DNA of 64,000 bases from Litoditis marina (GCA_964036275.1 OZ038434.1:4858560-4922559); one strand, 5' to 3'. Positions 46,601 to 58,234 are shown, counted from the first letter of the stretch. Notes: generated by a model not told the origin, from the letters alone. Translations and numbers: made by a program.

Positions 46601-49083
46601 CTGAATTGTAGTTTAGTCGTTATACCTATCAGGAATTACGAGTGAAATGCACAGGGATGATACTACACACACCGGAAACATGGTACAGGTCCAGAAAAAC
46701 TTATTCAGAACAACAAGATGTGAAAGACTAACCGTCAGTTCTCATCTATACTTTCCCGTGTTCCGGTTCAAATAAGAAACCCAACATTGTACAATATGCC
46801 GAGGTTTATCGACAGCGGGACATGAAAACTGTCAGTAGTGAGTTCAAAAATCTCACTATAAGAAATTGCAGAAGTTAACATGGGTGCTAGATTCTCATAC
46901 CATCACTAACACAAACATTAAGATAGTACATCTTATATGTAGTCATCAAGAGCTGAAAACAATTCCTGAGATGAAAAGAATGCTGGTTTTGCAGATTCCA
47001 ATACATGCTAGAAATAGATAGCGATAAAATGTGCACATTTGCATGAATCAAATAGTTGCTCGCTTGAATGAACGCGACACCTGTGAAAATTAATCTGGGG
47101 AGAAGAAAATTGTTTTGAGGAGAATAAAAAAGTGTACTGTTTTCTCAGAACTACATCATAAGCTAGTACACAGCACGGGAACGATAACCTACATACTTTG
47201 TTTTTGTACATCTTCCACACATCAACTATCGATATAGTCGTTGGCAACGGAGAGGCGGGAGGGTACTGTATATCTCACTTTCCGCTGTGTACGCACACAT
47301 GTTTTTGATTCCAAAGCCTGCTCGTTATATGCTCAATTAGCCCAGTGGTTAGCGCCCTGCTGCAAAACTTTTGCTCGCAGGTTCGATTCCGGTAAGAGAC
47401 AGAGCCTTATAAATTTGGCACTTACTATAATCGATACTTTGGATTCCACGTTATATTTCCGTTTTATATTCATCGAAGACAACAAAAGTTTTAGATTTTC
47501 AGAACAGTCAGATTTATGCTGGGAAATTCTCAGAAAAGTGTGTTCCATTCCAAACGTTTAGCACCAAGTGTAACGCCTATCATTTGCGTAACGGATAGTT
47601 AAATGACATAATTGTCTTATTCTAATGAGGCCTCTAGACGACATGTTAGAGACAATTATTCAGTCGACCTGCAGAAAACTGTGAAAACAGAGAAAAAGTA
47701 AACCTCTTGAGATTGAAAGAGCATCGGTTCTTGTCAGAACTTGTAGGCACGAATCATCAACTATATAGTTCAAATGACCGAGCACTTTGAGTTAATTGAG
47801 GTACCAATTCGCAGGTCTTCATAATTTTATGACTCTTATGATACTGTGTACTTTGTTTCACACACTCTTCAACTATAAGTTGGAAGAATTTGAAAAAAGT
47901 ACTATTCCACTACAAACACAGAGAGAGAAACTCTGAATTTAAGTTACAAAAAAGAGAGTCAAAATGGTAAAGTTACTCACTTGGATTGTCATTCTGGAAG
48001 GTAGTCGACTAATACAGACGCGAGTGGAATGATTCAACAAACAAAAATATTGTATTTCACACTACAAATAACTGAATTCACCACGCGAAACTACGAATTA
48101 AGAGAGAAATAGAGAAACGAAACAGTAATGTATAGTGGTGACAGTTATGAAAAGTACTTGGGTGGGTTGTAGAGGCCACCGAAATTAATACAGGAACTTT
48201 TACGAAATCGGAACCAACAACCAAGATCCTATTTATTTCATTTATTAAAGCTGTTTTTCGAACTATCTTATACGAATATCCATGTAAAAGTTCGAGAATA
48301 ATCAAAAACGTGCAGCTCAGGGTTGTAGTTTGCTGAATCTACAGGTTTCTAGTGCATCAACGTTTGGCACGTATAACATTTTTGTTGTATAGTAGCATCT
48401 TAAGTAATCCGGATTTCATAGACAATTAATATAATTACAATCGTAGGCAGAACAATAGGACATTATAATGAATAGAAATAGCCTCAGAATTATTCCCATT
48501 CAAGAGATCTCCTAATACATCTAAGAATACCTCATCATGAGTTTTGTATCACAAGAATGAGTTATATTGGGAATCAGCCGTAACGTAAACAAGACTGCTA
48601 GCCTAACATTCAAGTGACTAATTATTCAGGCCTAATGAACCACTTCAGAGAAACAACTATGTCTCTCATCTCATCTCAGTGAAATGACTCTCATGAGCAA
48701 TACTCACGACATTCTCACGAGAATTCATGAATCACTATGATCAAGAGGCTGAACGTTTCACTCTTTAAAAAAACCACTAGTATAACATGTTGCACGAAAC
48801 CGGCAGATCGTGTGCCACGGACACGTGCTCAGAAAACCTTTTTAGAACGTGAAAGTTGTACGTGAAGAAAAGCTTGAGATCGAAAACTGAATAACTGATA
48901 AACTGACACAAGACTTCCAGAACTTGAAACTTGAAAGTGGAAAGTGGAGCTTGAAATTTAATGTGTGAAAACCAACCTTTTTCAGAAGCACAGTTCTTGG
49001 TTGATTTGAGTCGACGACAACAGATTCGAATATGGAGGACCGGGGAGACGGATTGATCGAGGCAGATTTAGAACCCGTTTTGA
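34688..49083 (-). CDS. BIRC6/BRUCE-like ubiquitin-conjugating enzyme, C-terminal part (5' end not found)
   Basis: Twenty exons join in phase: 49083-48977, 43542-43407, 41443-41266, 40470-40360, 40051-39925, 39684-39537, 39301-39216, 38948-38798, 38430-38366, 38143-38018, 37682-37597, 37437-37326, 37103-37014, 36561-36488, 36235-36117, 35992-35931, 35688-35521, 35299-35219, 34994-34917 and 34783-34688, about 733 codons. The BIRC6-type UBC domain is clear: [56 protein letters not shown] with the active-site Cys codon at 36142-36144, then GRPEEKWNP and [12 protein letters not shown]. Upstream, [16 protein letters not shown] and [15 protein letters not shown] resemble the armadillo-like part before the UBC domain. 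BIRC6 is a fused E2/E3 that ubiquitinates caspases and other apoptosis and autophagy proteins; this role is by family. No BIR domain is visible. The 5.4-kb intron before the second exon is the largest, and the first listed exon is the least certain. Confidence 0.9.
35815..35823. repeat. Short poly-C run
   Basis: Nine C, then CTCCCTCGCCCCC, in a BIRC6-like intron. Confidence 0.9.
36891..36973. repeat. Foldback element, family FB1
   Basis: GTGTTTGTAGTTTGATCGC at the left and a degenerate GATAAAACCACAATT at the right, just upstream of the exon at 37014 in plus coordinates. Confidence 0.65.
37130..37290. repeat. CT-rich low-complexity tract
   Basis: Imperfect CT run within the short intron between BIRC6-like exons 37103-37014 and 37437-37326. 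Confidence 0.92.
37774..37844. repeat. Foldback element, family FB1
   Basis: CGTGTAGTTTGATTCC at the left and GATCAAACTACAAATC at the right, in a BIRC6-like intron. Confidence 0.8.
41490..41660. repeat. Cluster of CACGT/ACGTGA words
   Basis: Repeated TCACGT, AACGTGATC, CACGTGGTC and ACACGTGAAA words within 170 bp directly upstream of a BIRC6-like exon. Diverged tandem origin or a bHLH-type site cluster are both possible. Confidence 0.6.
42751..42766. promoter_or_regulatory. Perfect RFX X-box palindrome
   Basis: GGTTACCATGGTAACC is a 16-bp perfect palindrome containing GTTACCATGGTAAC, which fits the RFX/DAF-19 X-box consensus GTTNCCATRGNAAC at every position. It lies in the intron between BIRC6-like exons 43542-43407 and 41443-41266. 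Function is inference. Confidence 0.6.
43583..43605 (+). repeat. Poly-G run (23)
   Basis: Twenty-three G, just 5' of the BIRC6-like exon 43542-43407 on the minus strand, where it gives a poly-C stretch about 40 nt before the acceptor. Confidence 0.97.
43900..43968 (+). other. Degenerate tRNA-like sequence
   Basis: ACGGCATAGTTGGTAATGAG resembles a D-arm with A box, and CCTAGTTCGAGTCTCAATGG resembles a T-arm with B box. Stem pairing is poor, so a pseudo-tRNA or SINE head is more likely than a working tRNA. Confidence 0.4.
44889..45000. repeat. GA-rich low-complexity tract
   Basis: Imperfect purine run in the large BIRC6-like intron. Confidence 0.92.
45977..46155. repeat. GA-rich low-complexity tract
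   Basis: Imperfect purine run with GAGA and ACAGA units in the large BIRC6-like intron. Confidence 0.92.
46791..46832 (+). repeat. 42-bp dispersed repeat, copy 1
   Basis: ACAATATGCCGAGGTTTATC, then GACAGCGGGACATGAAAACT. A close match lies at 52251-52292. Both lie within about 450 bp of a SINE copy (47231, 51984). Confidence 0.75.
47231..47430 (+). mobile_element. Composite tRNA-related SINE, copy 2
   Basis: GATATAGTCGTTGGCAACGG, GAGGCGGGAGGGTACTGTAT and TTTCCGCTGTGTACGCACAC, then a tRNA-like block with TTAGCCCAGTGGTTAGCGCC and CAGGTTCGATTCCGG. The tail has GGCACTTACTATAA. The 106-codon plus frame here is an artefact of the element. Confidence 0.85.
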
Positions 49084-49728
49084 CTGAAATCAGAATAATA
49101 AAAATAAAAATATTTATTGAACAGGTGTGTTTTGAAGTATAGTAAAAAGTATTCAGACATCAAAATAACCCAATGAACCGGTAGGAAAAGAAAGATATAG
49201 TCCGAACTTTCGGAATTATAATACTAATTTACAATGAATGAATAGAAACACAGGATCTATCGTATTTTCTGTGACATTGAGAAAGTAAATGTGAAAAAAA
49301 TGCCTCTATGAAATAGGGTAGTGTTCCTTGACATTTATGCTTCTTGATCCAGAAATAGTAGGTTTTTTAGTGGTTTATGAGCATTGCAAGAAAAAAAGTT
49401 CTTGGGTGAGCATAGTTAAGTTAGTTTTCGTATTTCGACTCTCGAGATAATAAGCACTTGTCGTCACAGTTTATAGAATTAAGTGTTAGAAGACATGCCA
49501 GAGAGAAACGATGAAGACATCAAAAACCAACTATTTCATGGAAACATCGGAGGAACTTCAGATAACGACTTATTCAAACTAAAGACTAAGAAGTGAACAG
49601 TTCGAATCCGGAACTATACAACAGCTGTTTATCATTCAACCAAAATATAAATGTACCGTTTCCGTATATTAGTAGTACTACGTGTGAAACTGGTCCGTAA
49701 GTGATTTCCGGGAAAGTTTGTTTTTTTG

Positions 49729-49813
49729 TGGACCAATCCCGTGTCAACGGTCCTTTAAACTGCAATTGAAAAATGTATTGCAGTTTAAAGGACTGAAGCG
49801 TTGAGATTGGACC
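49729..49813. repeat. 85-bp imperfect hairpin element
   Basis: GTGGACCAATC at the left and GATTGGACCAC at the right enclose perfect inner arms GTCCTTTAAACTGCAAT and ATTGCAGTTTAAAGGAC around a 10-bp loop. The middle of each arm has diverged. Confidence 0.85.
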
Positions 49814-50174
49814 ACATAACCGTACTTCTTTGATGGGTTTTATTGAAAATATAATTCAGACATTCAGACATCTGAAACTTGTAAGACATAACAACACAGC
49901 ATGAAGTTTCTAAGTTTCTTCACGTTCTACGTGTTTTGAATGGATAATTTCATAGAATAATGTAAAATACCTTGAAAGCAAGTGTTGTTTACTGGGAATT
50001 CAAGCAGAGGGGAGTGCAGACTCTCTTACTAATACCTACTTCCTGTTTGGTGCTAATAGATCATACTTCAACGACTGCTCTTTCGAAAATACGAAAACAA
50101 GTAACAATGAACAAGAAATTGGAAAAAGGGTAGAAGAAATAAGAAAATGATTTAAAAAGTACAGAGAAGTGTGA

Positions 50175-50308
50175 TACACTAGGAGTAAAATGAATAGTCA
50201 CGTAAAGTTAGCATTCTAAAGAGGATTGGTGCACTTTGTCATTGCACGTTACTGAGTTCTGCTGTGTTTAACGTGTTTCACGTGACTCTGCAATTGACTA
50301 ACAGTATA
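50175..50308 (-). mobile_element. MITE family M1, copy 6 (inverted)
   Basis: TACACTAGGAGTAAAATGAA at the left and CAATTGACTAACAGTATA at the right. The interior carries CACGTTACTGAGTTCTGCTG. Confidence 0.85.
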
Positions 50309-51983
50309 ATGAATGACTGAAGTTAAAGAGAGATATGAGACACAGAAGAGGGAGGGCAATGACGTAAAAAGAAGAGAAGGTAGAACAGAAGTAGAGAGAG
50401 GAAAGGAGTGAAAAAAAAGAGAGAGAGAGATGGAAAGAAATAATGCTAATGAAAGAGAAAAGGAGTCACAGCAGAAGACGGGATAGGATATACTTGAGGG
50501 CATTACGCACTGAATCGGAAGAAATTGCGATTTCATCTGAAATGCGTTCGCGGAATATGTTAATTGACGGAAAGACGGGTAATTACTTACTACGCTTACA
50601 AGGACAAGCAAGCCATTTTAAAGAGCATTTTAAAAACGTTAAGTATTTCTGAATAAAAAAGAATATTAAAAACATTGTCATAAGCGCACTTTTATATTGA
50701 TCAGAGTAAATTATTGTGTCAAAAAGTTGAAAAAATTGAGTGTCAAGTTTCTAGAAATGGTATATCTTTCATATCGAGCCAATTCTCTGACTACAACTCA
50801 ATCGTGAGCTCAATATTCAATTATCAGACATTTCGATGGGGTCAATGTACAATTGGTATTATTTAGAAGTTTGCTTGTCACAAGTGATTGCAGAGAGAAA
50901 TAATCACATAGTTTTGTCAAGATATAAAAAATTTACTGTACTTTGTATTCTTGTTTTGGTCGTACTCTTTCAACACATTATGTGGACACGGAATTGATTT
51001 GGCCACCTTTAAACTGCTTCGAGTATTAACTTCTTTTCTTCTTAAATTTATTGTAAGAGAGAGACATTTGGTTAATTCAGGAGAGTGTGTGTATGAATAT
51101 AGACTGGCGACTAGTAGATCAATATCCTTTTAGTCCTTTTAGACATAAAGTGTCAGCTGAGCAAAAAGGGGAAAACAAGTCGGGATTGTACACAAAACAC
51201 GATACTTGTCGACTAAAAAGGTCTCCGATTGCTGCACAAATATTGTTGTAAGACCCGAAAACAAGATTTTATTACCAGTTGGTAATAGGGAAAACAGAAT
51301 AGAAACGACTAGGTTCTGTTATTTCCTCATGTGCAGCTGGGAAAATTACTAGTAATTAGAATTAATAACCCCTAGTTGGTAAACGCAGAGTAGAAAGAAA
51401 ACAGAAATGCAGACATTTCTTGAAATTCAATTATTCCTGTAACCGAGTCTCTCATTGTGTGAAAAACCATCAGAAGGTAGAACAAAAACAATCACAGTAG
51501 AGAAAGAAAGTTTAAAACTGTATAAAAAATTAAGCTAAACTACCTGAGTGTTAAGAAGTGTTGGCTAAACGTTCAACTAAATAAAAAACTTTCATTTCGC
51601 CAAACGTTCATATATAAATAGAACACTGAGTGTTAATTGTGGCAGGACGTTCAAAATGAATAATTAGCCACACGTTTTTCCCCCCAAAGTACTCATTGAA
51701 TAGAATTCCAAAGTACAGCACTAGTTATTGAAACGAAAGTATACTGAATATGAACTTGCGAATATCAATCATTGATGACTTTTACATTGTATTCTCTCAA
51801 ATTGGCATTATCACATATTTAAAACATCAGTCCATTTGAAGTCAAACAAGTTTTTGCACCATGGGGAAAAATTGTGTGTGAAATTGTTGTGAAAATATTT
51901 TTTTATTTGCTGAAGACTCGAGATGATATTGATGGTATTTGAGTGGCGACACTTCGGCGGATTCACCGTTTTGGAGTCTTATT

Positions 51984-52170
51984 CTATAGTCGTCGCCAAC
52001 GGAAAGACGGGAGGGTATATATAACTTTCCGCTGTGTACTTAAACACGTCTTCGATTCCGAAGCTTGCTTCTCTGATAGCGCAGTGGTTAGCGCCCTGAT
52101 ACGAATCTTTTGCTCGCAGGTTCGATTCCGGCGAGAGACAGAAATTTATATATTAGGCACTCACTATACA
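51984..52170 (+). mobile_element. Composite tRNA-related SINE, copy 3
   Basis: CTATAGTCGTCGCCAACGG, GACGGGAGGGTAT and TTTCCGCTGTGTAC, then CTCTGATAGCGCAGTGGTTA and GCAGGTTCGATTCCGGCGAG. TCTCT and AGAGA at the ends of the tRNA-like block can pair like an acceptor stem. This is the most tRNA-like of the three copies. Confidence 0.87.
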
Positions 52171-52250
52171 CAGAGTGTGTGGAGAAAAAGAAGAAGACGA
52201 CCGAGTGGACTGACTGAGAATGGACAATATGAAACAATATGTCGTAGTAC

Positions 52251-52292
52251 TACAACATGCCGAGGTTCATAGACATCGGAACATGGAGACTG
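52251..52292 (+). repeat. 42-bp dispersed repeat, copy 2
   Basis: ACAACATGCCGAGGTTCATA, then GACATCGGAACATGGAGACT. It matches 46791-46832. Confidence 0.75.
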
Positions 52293-52420
52293 TGTGTAAA
52301 ATGTTTGTGAAAAAACTTTTATGTTAAAAAACGCATTTCGGTCAAAACAGACGTCAGACTTACAACACTACCTATTCGAAGCGCCTCTCAGCACGAGTCT
52401 AGGTTAGAATAGCTAATCCA

Positions 52421-52530
52421 GATGGCGCAAACACCAGGGCTTAGGGGAAAGGGCAGATGTACAGAGTCTGGGTCATTAGCCCAAGTCCCGATGGCGCAGC
52501 GCACCATTATTAAAAAGGGCAGATGCAGAC
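52421..52530 (+). repeat. Two diverged direct units with GATGGCGCA...GGGCAGATG
   Basis: GATGGCGCAAACACC and AAAGGGCAGATG recur about 69 bp later as GATGGCGCAGCGCACC and AAAGGGCAGATG. The patch is richer in G and C than its surroundings. Confidence 0.65.
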
Positions 52531-55240
52531 CGCAACCATGCCCTGTATTTGTTCGACCCCAATTTGACAGATTTTTGAGGTTCGCAGATCGTTGGATTCC
52601 CATAGTTGGTTTTCACTTAGGAACGTGTTTTCTTCCCGTTTCATCCACACGATAGATTTTGTTTTCCACGACTGAATTTTTTTCGGTTGAATGATGAGCA
52701 AACGAACTGCCAACTTACTCATATTCTATTGTTTTGGCCATGTGCCAACTATATAGCCAGGCAGGGGGGAGAATAGAATAAACAAATGTTGATTAAAGGG
52801 GAAATTCGATCCGCGTTCCATCGAATTTGACATCGAAAGAAGAGACTCGCGAGAATCGAAAAAGACTGGAGGGGATTTGATAATGACGTAATAAAAATAC
52901 TACAAAGTGATTATGATATTGTTGTGGGGAACAATGTAAGCAAATACCTCCGTAAAATATCATTTATCTTTTTCATTTCATGTTAAACTGTTGATTTCTA
53001 CGAGTTTATATTGACGTGTAACGTTTCTCTACTCTACAATCCAACTCTTTTCAGCTTTAGAGACTGATGGGATAGATTGAGAGAGGGAGAGAGAACGAGA
53101 GGGGAGAGAGAAAGAGAAAGAGAGAAAGGTATCCATGAAGAGGAAGATGAAAGTAGTCCCGCAGTTCATTACTGGAGAGGGCGTTCGCCACAACATGTTT
53201 ACTCCATATATAATGTTCACTGAACGGGAAAAAGACGATATTCCGCATAAGGAAGAACTTATTTAGTCAGAGATCAAACTGGTAAAAAAACTCAAGTTTA
53301 GAAACACGTAATAAATATATCTTGACGATCATAAACAATAGAGTTGTGACAAATTTGATGGAACAGATCGAATACATTTTGTAATGTGAACTTTTGTTTG
53401 GATACTACCACACGATTGTTGTGTATTTTATATTTTTTCTGATTATCTGTAATTTCCCAGTGCTATTCGGAAGAAATCCACAGAAAACGTGCTGTGTTGG
53501 AGAATCAAGCTACAAAAATTGGTCTCTCTTGTGAGAAAAAGTATTCATCGCAACTAATGCGAGAAAACTGGAACAAATTTCGATTTGCTGAGGAAACGAA
53601 ATACACATTTGGGAGGAATTACTCGAATTTAATGGCCCGCTATTTAGCATAGGATAGCAAGCGGTTTGTGGTCATTCGGAATGCATATATTAGTGATATT
53701 TATTTGAAATAAAAATACAAAATGCTGGCATTAGGACTTTTGGATCTTTATATGGACAAATGACAGAAATTATAAAGCACCGATCATGAGAAAGGATATA
53801 GTTTACACTCTGAATATTTTCCCATCGGACATTCATGAAAAACCGCTGAGTTTCGAACAAAGAATATCACGAATCGAAATTTGGCGAATTCCTTATTTGA
53901 ATTGAGTAGGCAGAGTAGGGTTCTTATCTAAATATTAAAAGGTGTCCGAACGCTTGCACTCTACAGGTTTATTATATTTAATCATTAATATGTTATGTTT
54001 AGCTAATCGTAATAAATAAATCCATCATAACTAGTTCGGAATGCCACGGATGACTAGGATAAAATCGTAAAATGCCCCAGGCAAATCGAGGGCGACGGCC
54101 GAAAATTCTCCAGAATATTAGAACCAGAGAACATCCAAATTAGTATTCAACAAATTTGTCGCAATGACGATGAACAAAAAAGAAAACACCACACGAATCG
54201 GTATTAGAATGGAGGGTGGCAGATTTATCTCTCTTTTTTGTTTGAATTTTTATGAAGCCAGCTAATTTATTGGTTTCACTAGGTTTCAAGTTTCAAGCGT
54301 TGTCGTTCAAGTTTGGGTTTTCACAACATGTACTCCTAAAAACTATTCTAGGAAAATCAGGCAAACAGAAAACTTAAAAAATAGAAAATTTGTAAGTAGG
54401 AAAAGATGGAAAGATGGAAATCTGACTTTGTTCTTCACGACGTCATATATAATGAAGTGAGGTCTACTAGCATGCAGCAGACATGTAGCAGACTCAACAA
54501 CACCTTCAGAGCCAATGTCAAAATTGGGAAACGATCAATTCCTGGTTGTAGTTAGGTCTCGCAGGTAGTCAATTTAAATAATAAAACTACTAACACATTA
54601 GATTGAAATAAACTGATGTGTCTGCATGGTTCTAATAAGAACGACCCCCCATATAGTTTAGAAAATTCTCTCTACAAAGAGTGAATATAGTAATCATTAG
54701 GTACGACGCTTTTATAGAGCGCGTGAAACAGATATGTTACGTCAAAGTGGATACAAACCTCACGTCACGGTTCGACTTCTTTTGTTCTCAATGTTGCAAG
54801 AACATGAACTTTTGGCTGATAGTTTTATGAACTACCAAGTCAGATCACTTAGCTACAAAACGATGTTCACTCGTATTCTAACTCTATATGTTCTAAATAA
54901 AGACAATGTATTCCGAATATATTAGAAAAAGGCGAAGTTCTTTGCAGTTTGTTTCGTAATGTTTTGGTAACAGACAATCACGAAGTATCGATTTTTCTAA
55001 TTAATAGATGTATTTCGATTTGGAAATGAATATTAAAGTATGCCGAACGAATTAGATGTTTTTTTAGTTCTTCTGAAATCGGCAGAGTGCTTAGGCTGAG
55101 TGTTGTTTGCCAGAAGTGTTTATCTCGGTTATTTCCATTGAAAGACCTAGCCCACTCACTTCAAAAAACGTCACTCGACAATTTGTTTTCGGAAGCATTT
55201 CGCAAAAAGTTGCTAATAATGAAACACCAGAAAAGAGTTG

Positions 55241-55372
55241 TACTAGATGTCAATTCAATAGTCACGTAAAGAGGGGATTCTAATGAGGAATCGTGCACTT
55301 TGTCAGTCCACGTTTCTGAGTTCTGCAGTATTTAACATTTTTCGCGTGACTGTGCAATTGACTAACAGTATA
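55241..55372 (-). mobile_element. MITE family M1, copy 7 (inverted)
   Basis: TACTAGATGTCAATTCAATA at the left and TTGACTAACAGTATA at the right. The interior carries TCGTGCACTTTGTCAGTCCA and CACGTTTCTGAGTTCTGC. Confidence 0.85.
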
Positions 55373-55490
55373 GAGTGCGTTGTGCCCTTTTTGAGCTGAT
55401 AAGTTCATTTTATGCTGCAAGGTTAAAGAAATGTTAGATTTTTCTAAATTGTAGCTGGTAGCAGTCGGCATAGCTGATGAGCACAAACCC

Positions 55491-56219
55491 TCATGAGCGT
55501 ATATAGTTTTCGTCATTCCAAATTACACCTCGACAACGTGCCAATGAACAATATTTTCCTTTTTTTGAACAAAAAAGAGTTTTCAATAACATTTCTCTCT
55601 TCAGAACTTTAACTTTGCATTTCACTTTAAGTACAATCACGTATCTTGATCGTATTGCAACCATTCGTGTTCTGATCAGCCGGAAAAACTCGTCTTTGTG
55701 CAATAAACTTTCATTCAAGTAATGAGTTGTCGTAAATAAATTGTAATAAGGGTCTGGGTAGTTCAGTATTCCAACCATGGAATCTACATAAAACAACTTT
55801 TGGCTCGTTTCGCGAACAATCATGATATTGAAGCGTTCTTCTCGTATTTTTTCTATGTTGTTAGCAAAAGGAATAATGTGCTCCCATTGAAATACATAGA
55901 TCACTCTGCCTTGTGCGAATTCGTTGAAACCAGTATGAAAATAGTGAATGGAACTGACAGCCAGTCTGGTGCTTACTAATTTGAAAAACGGGAGAGTTAT
56001 TGGGATAGAAAGAGGGAGAGAGAGAGGGGGGTGGAAGAGATAGGTAGAAAGATATGAAGCAGTATTGCGAGTGACTGTGAGACGATGACTCACGTCAGGA
56101 TAGAATCCGCTTGTTTTAACGATAAGAGGATTCAGGCTATGGCAAACATGTGGGCTAAGTCGCCTGGAATCCCTCATCCTAATTTCTCCGAACGTTGACC
56201 TGAAAGTTACATTTGACAC
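55491..56219 (-). CDS. Unrecognised open frame of 242 codons
   Basis: The longest open frame in the window that is not mainly low complexity. It begins MSNVTFRSTFGEIRMRDSRR and includes EFAQGRVIYVFQWEHIIPFA, MVGILNYPDPYYNLFTTTHY and HKDEFFRLIRTRMVAIRS. A CT-rich part (about residues 55-75) could be an intron: there is a good donor GTGAGT at 56093 and acceptors near 55950-55980, but no combination keeps the phase. It may be one exon of a lineage-specific gene, possibly with the candidates at 57289 and 58411. I cannot assign a family. Confidence 0.4.
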   Translation of the reverse strand: MSNVTFRSTFGEIRMRDSRRLSPHVCHSLNPLIVKTSGFYPDVSHRLTVTRNTASYLSTYLFHPPLSLPLSIPITLPFFKLVSTRLAVSSIHYFHTGFNEFAQGRVIYVFQWEHIIPFANNIEKIREERFNIMIVRETSQKLFYVDSMVGILNYPDPYYNLFTTTHYLNESLLHKDEFFRLIRTRMVAIRSRYVIVLKVKCKVKVLKREMLLKTLFCSKKGKYCSLARCRGVIWNDENYIRS

Positions 56220-57288
56220 GCAAATTAGAATGAAAACTCTATTTTATATAGATACAAGGTTAAAAATGATTGAGAGTGAGAAGAATAAAAGAGATACGTT
56301 TCGTCTCAACCTAAGTTCTTATCTACGTGTAGGTAAGTTGTTGCTCAAAATTTATGTCCTTCCGAGATTGCATCGTGTCATGGAGCCGTTATCGCTTTCT
56401 GCTATTCTAGTGTTCTTGAGGAAGTTTGCTTCGATAAATATCATAAACATCTGACACCGAGCGAAGTGATAGAAGTGAGCTCATCGTAATCGCTCAGCTG
56501 AACATAATCGCCCACAAAATAGGAAGTTTCCTATGTCGAAGAAAAGAAAGAAATACTATAGCAAAATGAATATAAGGTGTTAAATTGGTAAACTTTACAA
56601 TTTTACACAACGTTTGAAGTTTATAGTAAGAAAGAGGTTTCAAATATTATAAAGCAATGAGTTTTTCGTTTTCATAAGTCATAAGTCTCTAAATCTCGAC
56701 GATGCTATATTTTAGTTAGAGGTCGAGCACAACCGCACCATAACCAGAAAGAAGTGCAGTTCGAAGTCGACCTAACTCTCCTACTCTCCTTTTGAGGCTC
56801 GAGTTTAGCCTGCTGTTAAGAGTTTGTCAGTTCCGTTTTTTACCTATCAAAACAGTGATATTCAATATTACATCCAATTCTGTTTGATTTGTTTTACTCC
56901 TTTTTCTTGTCAATTTAAAAACGGCGGAGTCGGATGTACTGCCAATTACATTTTTCCTCTAATTAACATTTTGGCTCCGTGTGGTCGAGTCTAGTGCAAC
57001 AAATTAGAGGTCCTGCAAAATCGGCAGTGAATTGACTTATACGTTCGAGCTGCAAAACTGGCAACACAATTTGGACTACTGAAAAATTTCCAGATAATCA
57101 AAAGAATACTGAAAAGTTTACTCAATGTGTCGGTGAAAAGTGAGAGATTGAGAACTGTTTGACTAGGACTATTCGACTGCTCTCATGGAAAAAATTATGC
57201 TTATACAACTGGGACTTTTTTTAGGTTCTTACTAAAACAGCGCAATGAGTAAACCACCGCCAATAGGCACGGTAGCAATCGCTCTCAC

Positions 57289-57366
57289 CTAAATGAGGTT
57301 CGTGAGGTAAGCCCGTCATTTCATGTGCTCTCTCGTAGTCTAGAAAAACAATCCCACGTACGAGGT
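57289..57366 (-). CDS. Candidate exon, unknown gene
   Basis: Open as YLVRGIVFLDYERAHEMTGL and onward to PHEPHL, ending at a good donor GTGAGA. The acceptor is unclear. It may belong with the 242-codon frame downstream on the same strand. Confidence 0.3.
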
Positions 57367-58222
57367 ATCATAGGAACTTGAGTTTTTCCATGAGAAAATC
57401 TGCTGTTCAAAGTTCACCACCGCTCACGTTTCACCGACACATTGTAAACTTTCTTGTATTCTTTTTCTTGGCCAACATAGGAACCTCGGAGAACAGGAAG
57501 AAAACCATTTTTGTCTCATGAGGTCATCGTTTAGACAAAGTTGATCACTTTCTAAGTTTTCGATGACGCCAACCATTACTACCCACTCGGTGAGTCCTAT
57601 CAGAGCGCAGTTTGCAGGTCTTTATCATGCTTGGGTGAACATTTCTGTTACATGCACAATCAGGAAACTATATTCTATTCAAAAAATGTAATTGTCGACA
57701 AAATGAACTTTTGCAGAAGGAGAGTCGTTTCTCGTTGTTCAGTGGTGATAAAACCTCAATCACGACACTCCGGGCGCGAAAACACTTTCTCCGAAAGAGT
57801 ACTTTATGAGTACTATTGATTGCAACGTTACAGCCATGAAAGTTCCCAGGTAGGTCATGAGATGTTCAAAAGGGTCTCATGATTTAAACTTTTCAGTAGT
57901 TTGGAAGATCCTCCACGCTGCCAGACAGAAGACAAATAATGGTGTGTGGTCGTTGCCACCGACAAGTTTCATTAATGGTCTTTCATATGGTAATGATGAT
58001 TAGTTGTGAGCATGAGTGCACATTAAGTAGCAATTACACTTTCCTCGTGCTTGGGTGCAAATGTGAAGACTCAAAGTTGAATAGTAACAAAGTTGAGGGA
58101 TGAATAGGTTCTTTACGTAAGAACTTCTTTCATATTTTTTGACATTTATTCCGGGTCGACTGGAAAAACATTGGAGGTGGAGGAGGATTAGAACTAGAAT
58201 ACCCAACGATGTTTACTTTCTA

Positions 58223-58234
58223 CCCCCCCCCCCC
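58223..58234. repeat. Poly-C run (12)
   Basis: Twelve C. It is the only long homopolymer G/C run in the window that is C on the plus strand. Confidence 0.95.

Noticed and set aside
47341..47400. Functional tRNA gene
   Set aside because: Box A and B words are present, but the anticodon arm does not pair and the sequence recurs as part of a dispersed element.
52388..52603. 71-codon minus frame
   Set aside because: It covers the diverged GATGGCGCA direct repeat and has no splice context.
54060..54140. Minus reading SAVALDLPGAFYDFILVIRG as an exon
   Set aside because: Two frames are open, but there is no acceptor in phase and no donor; it ends at a stop without any partner exon.
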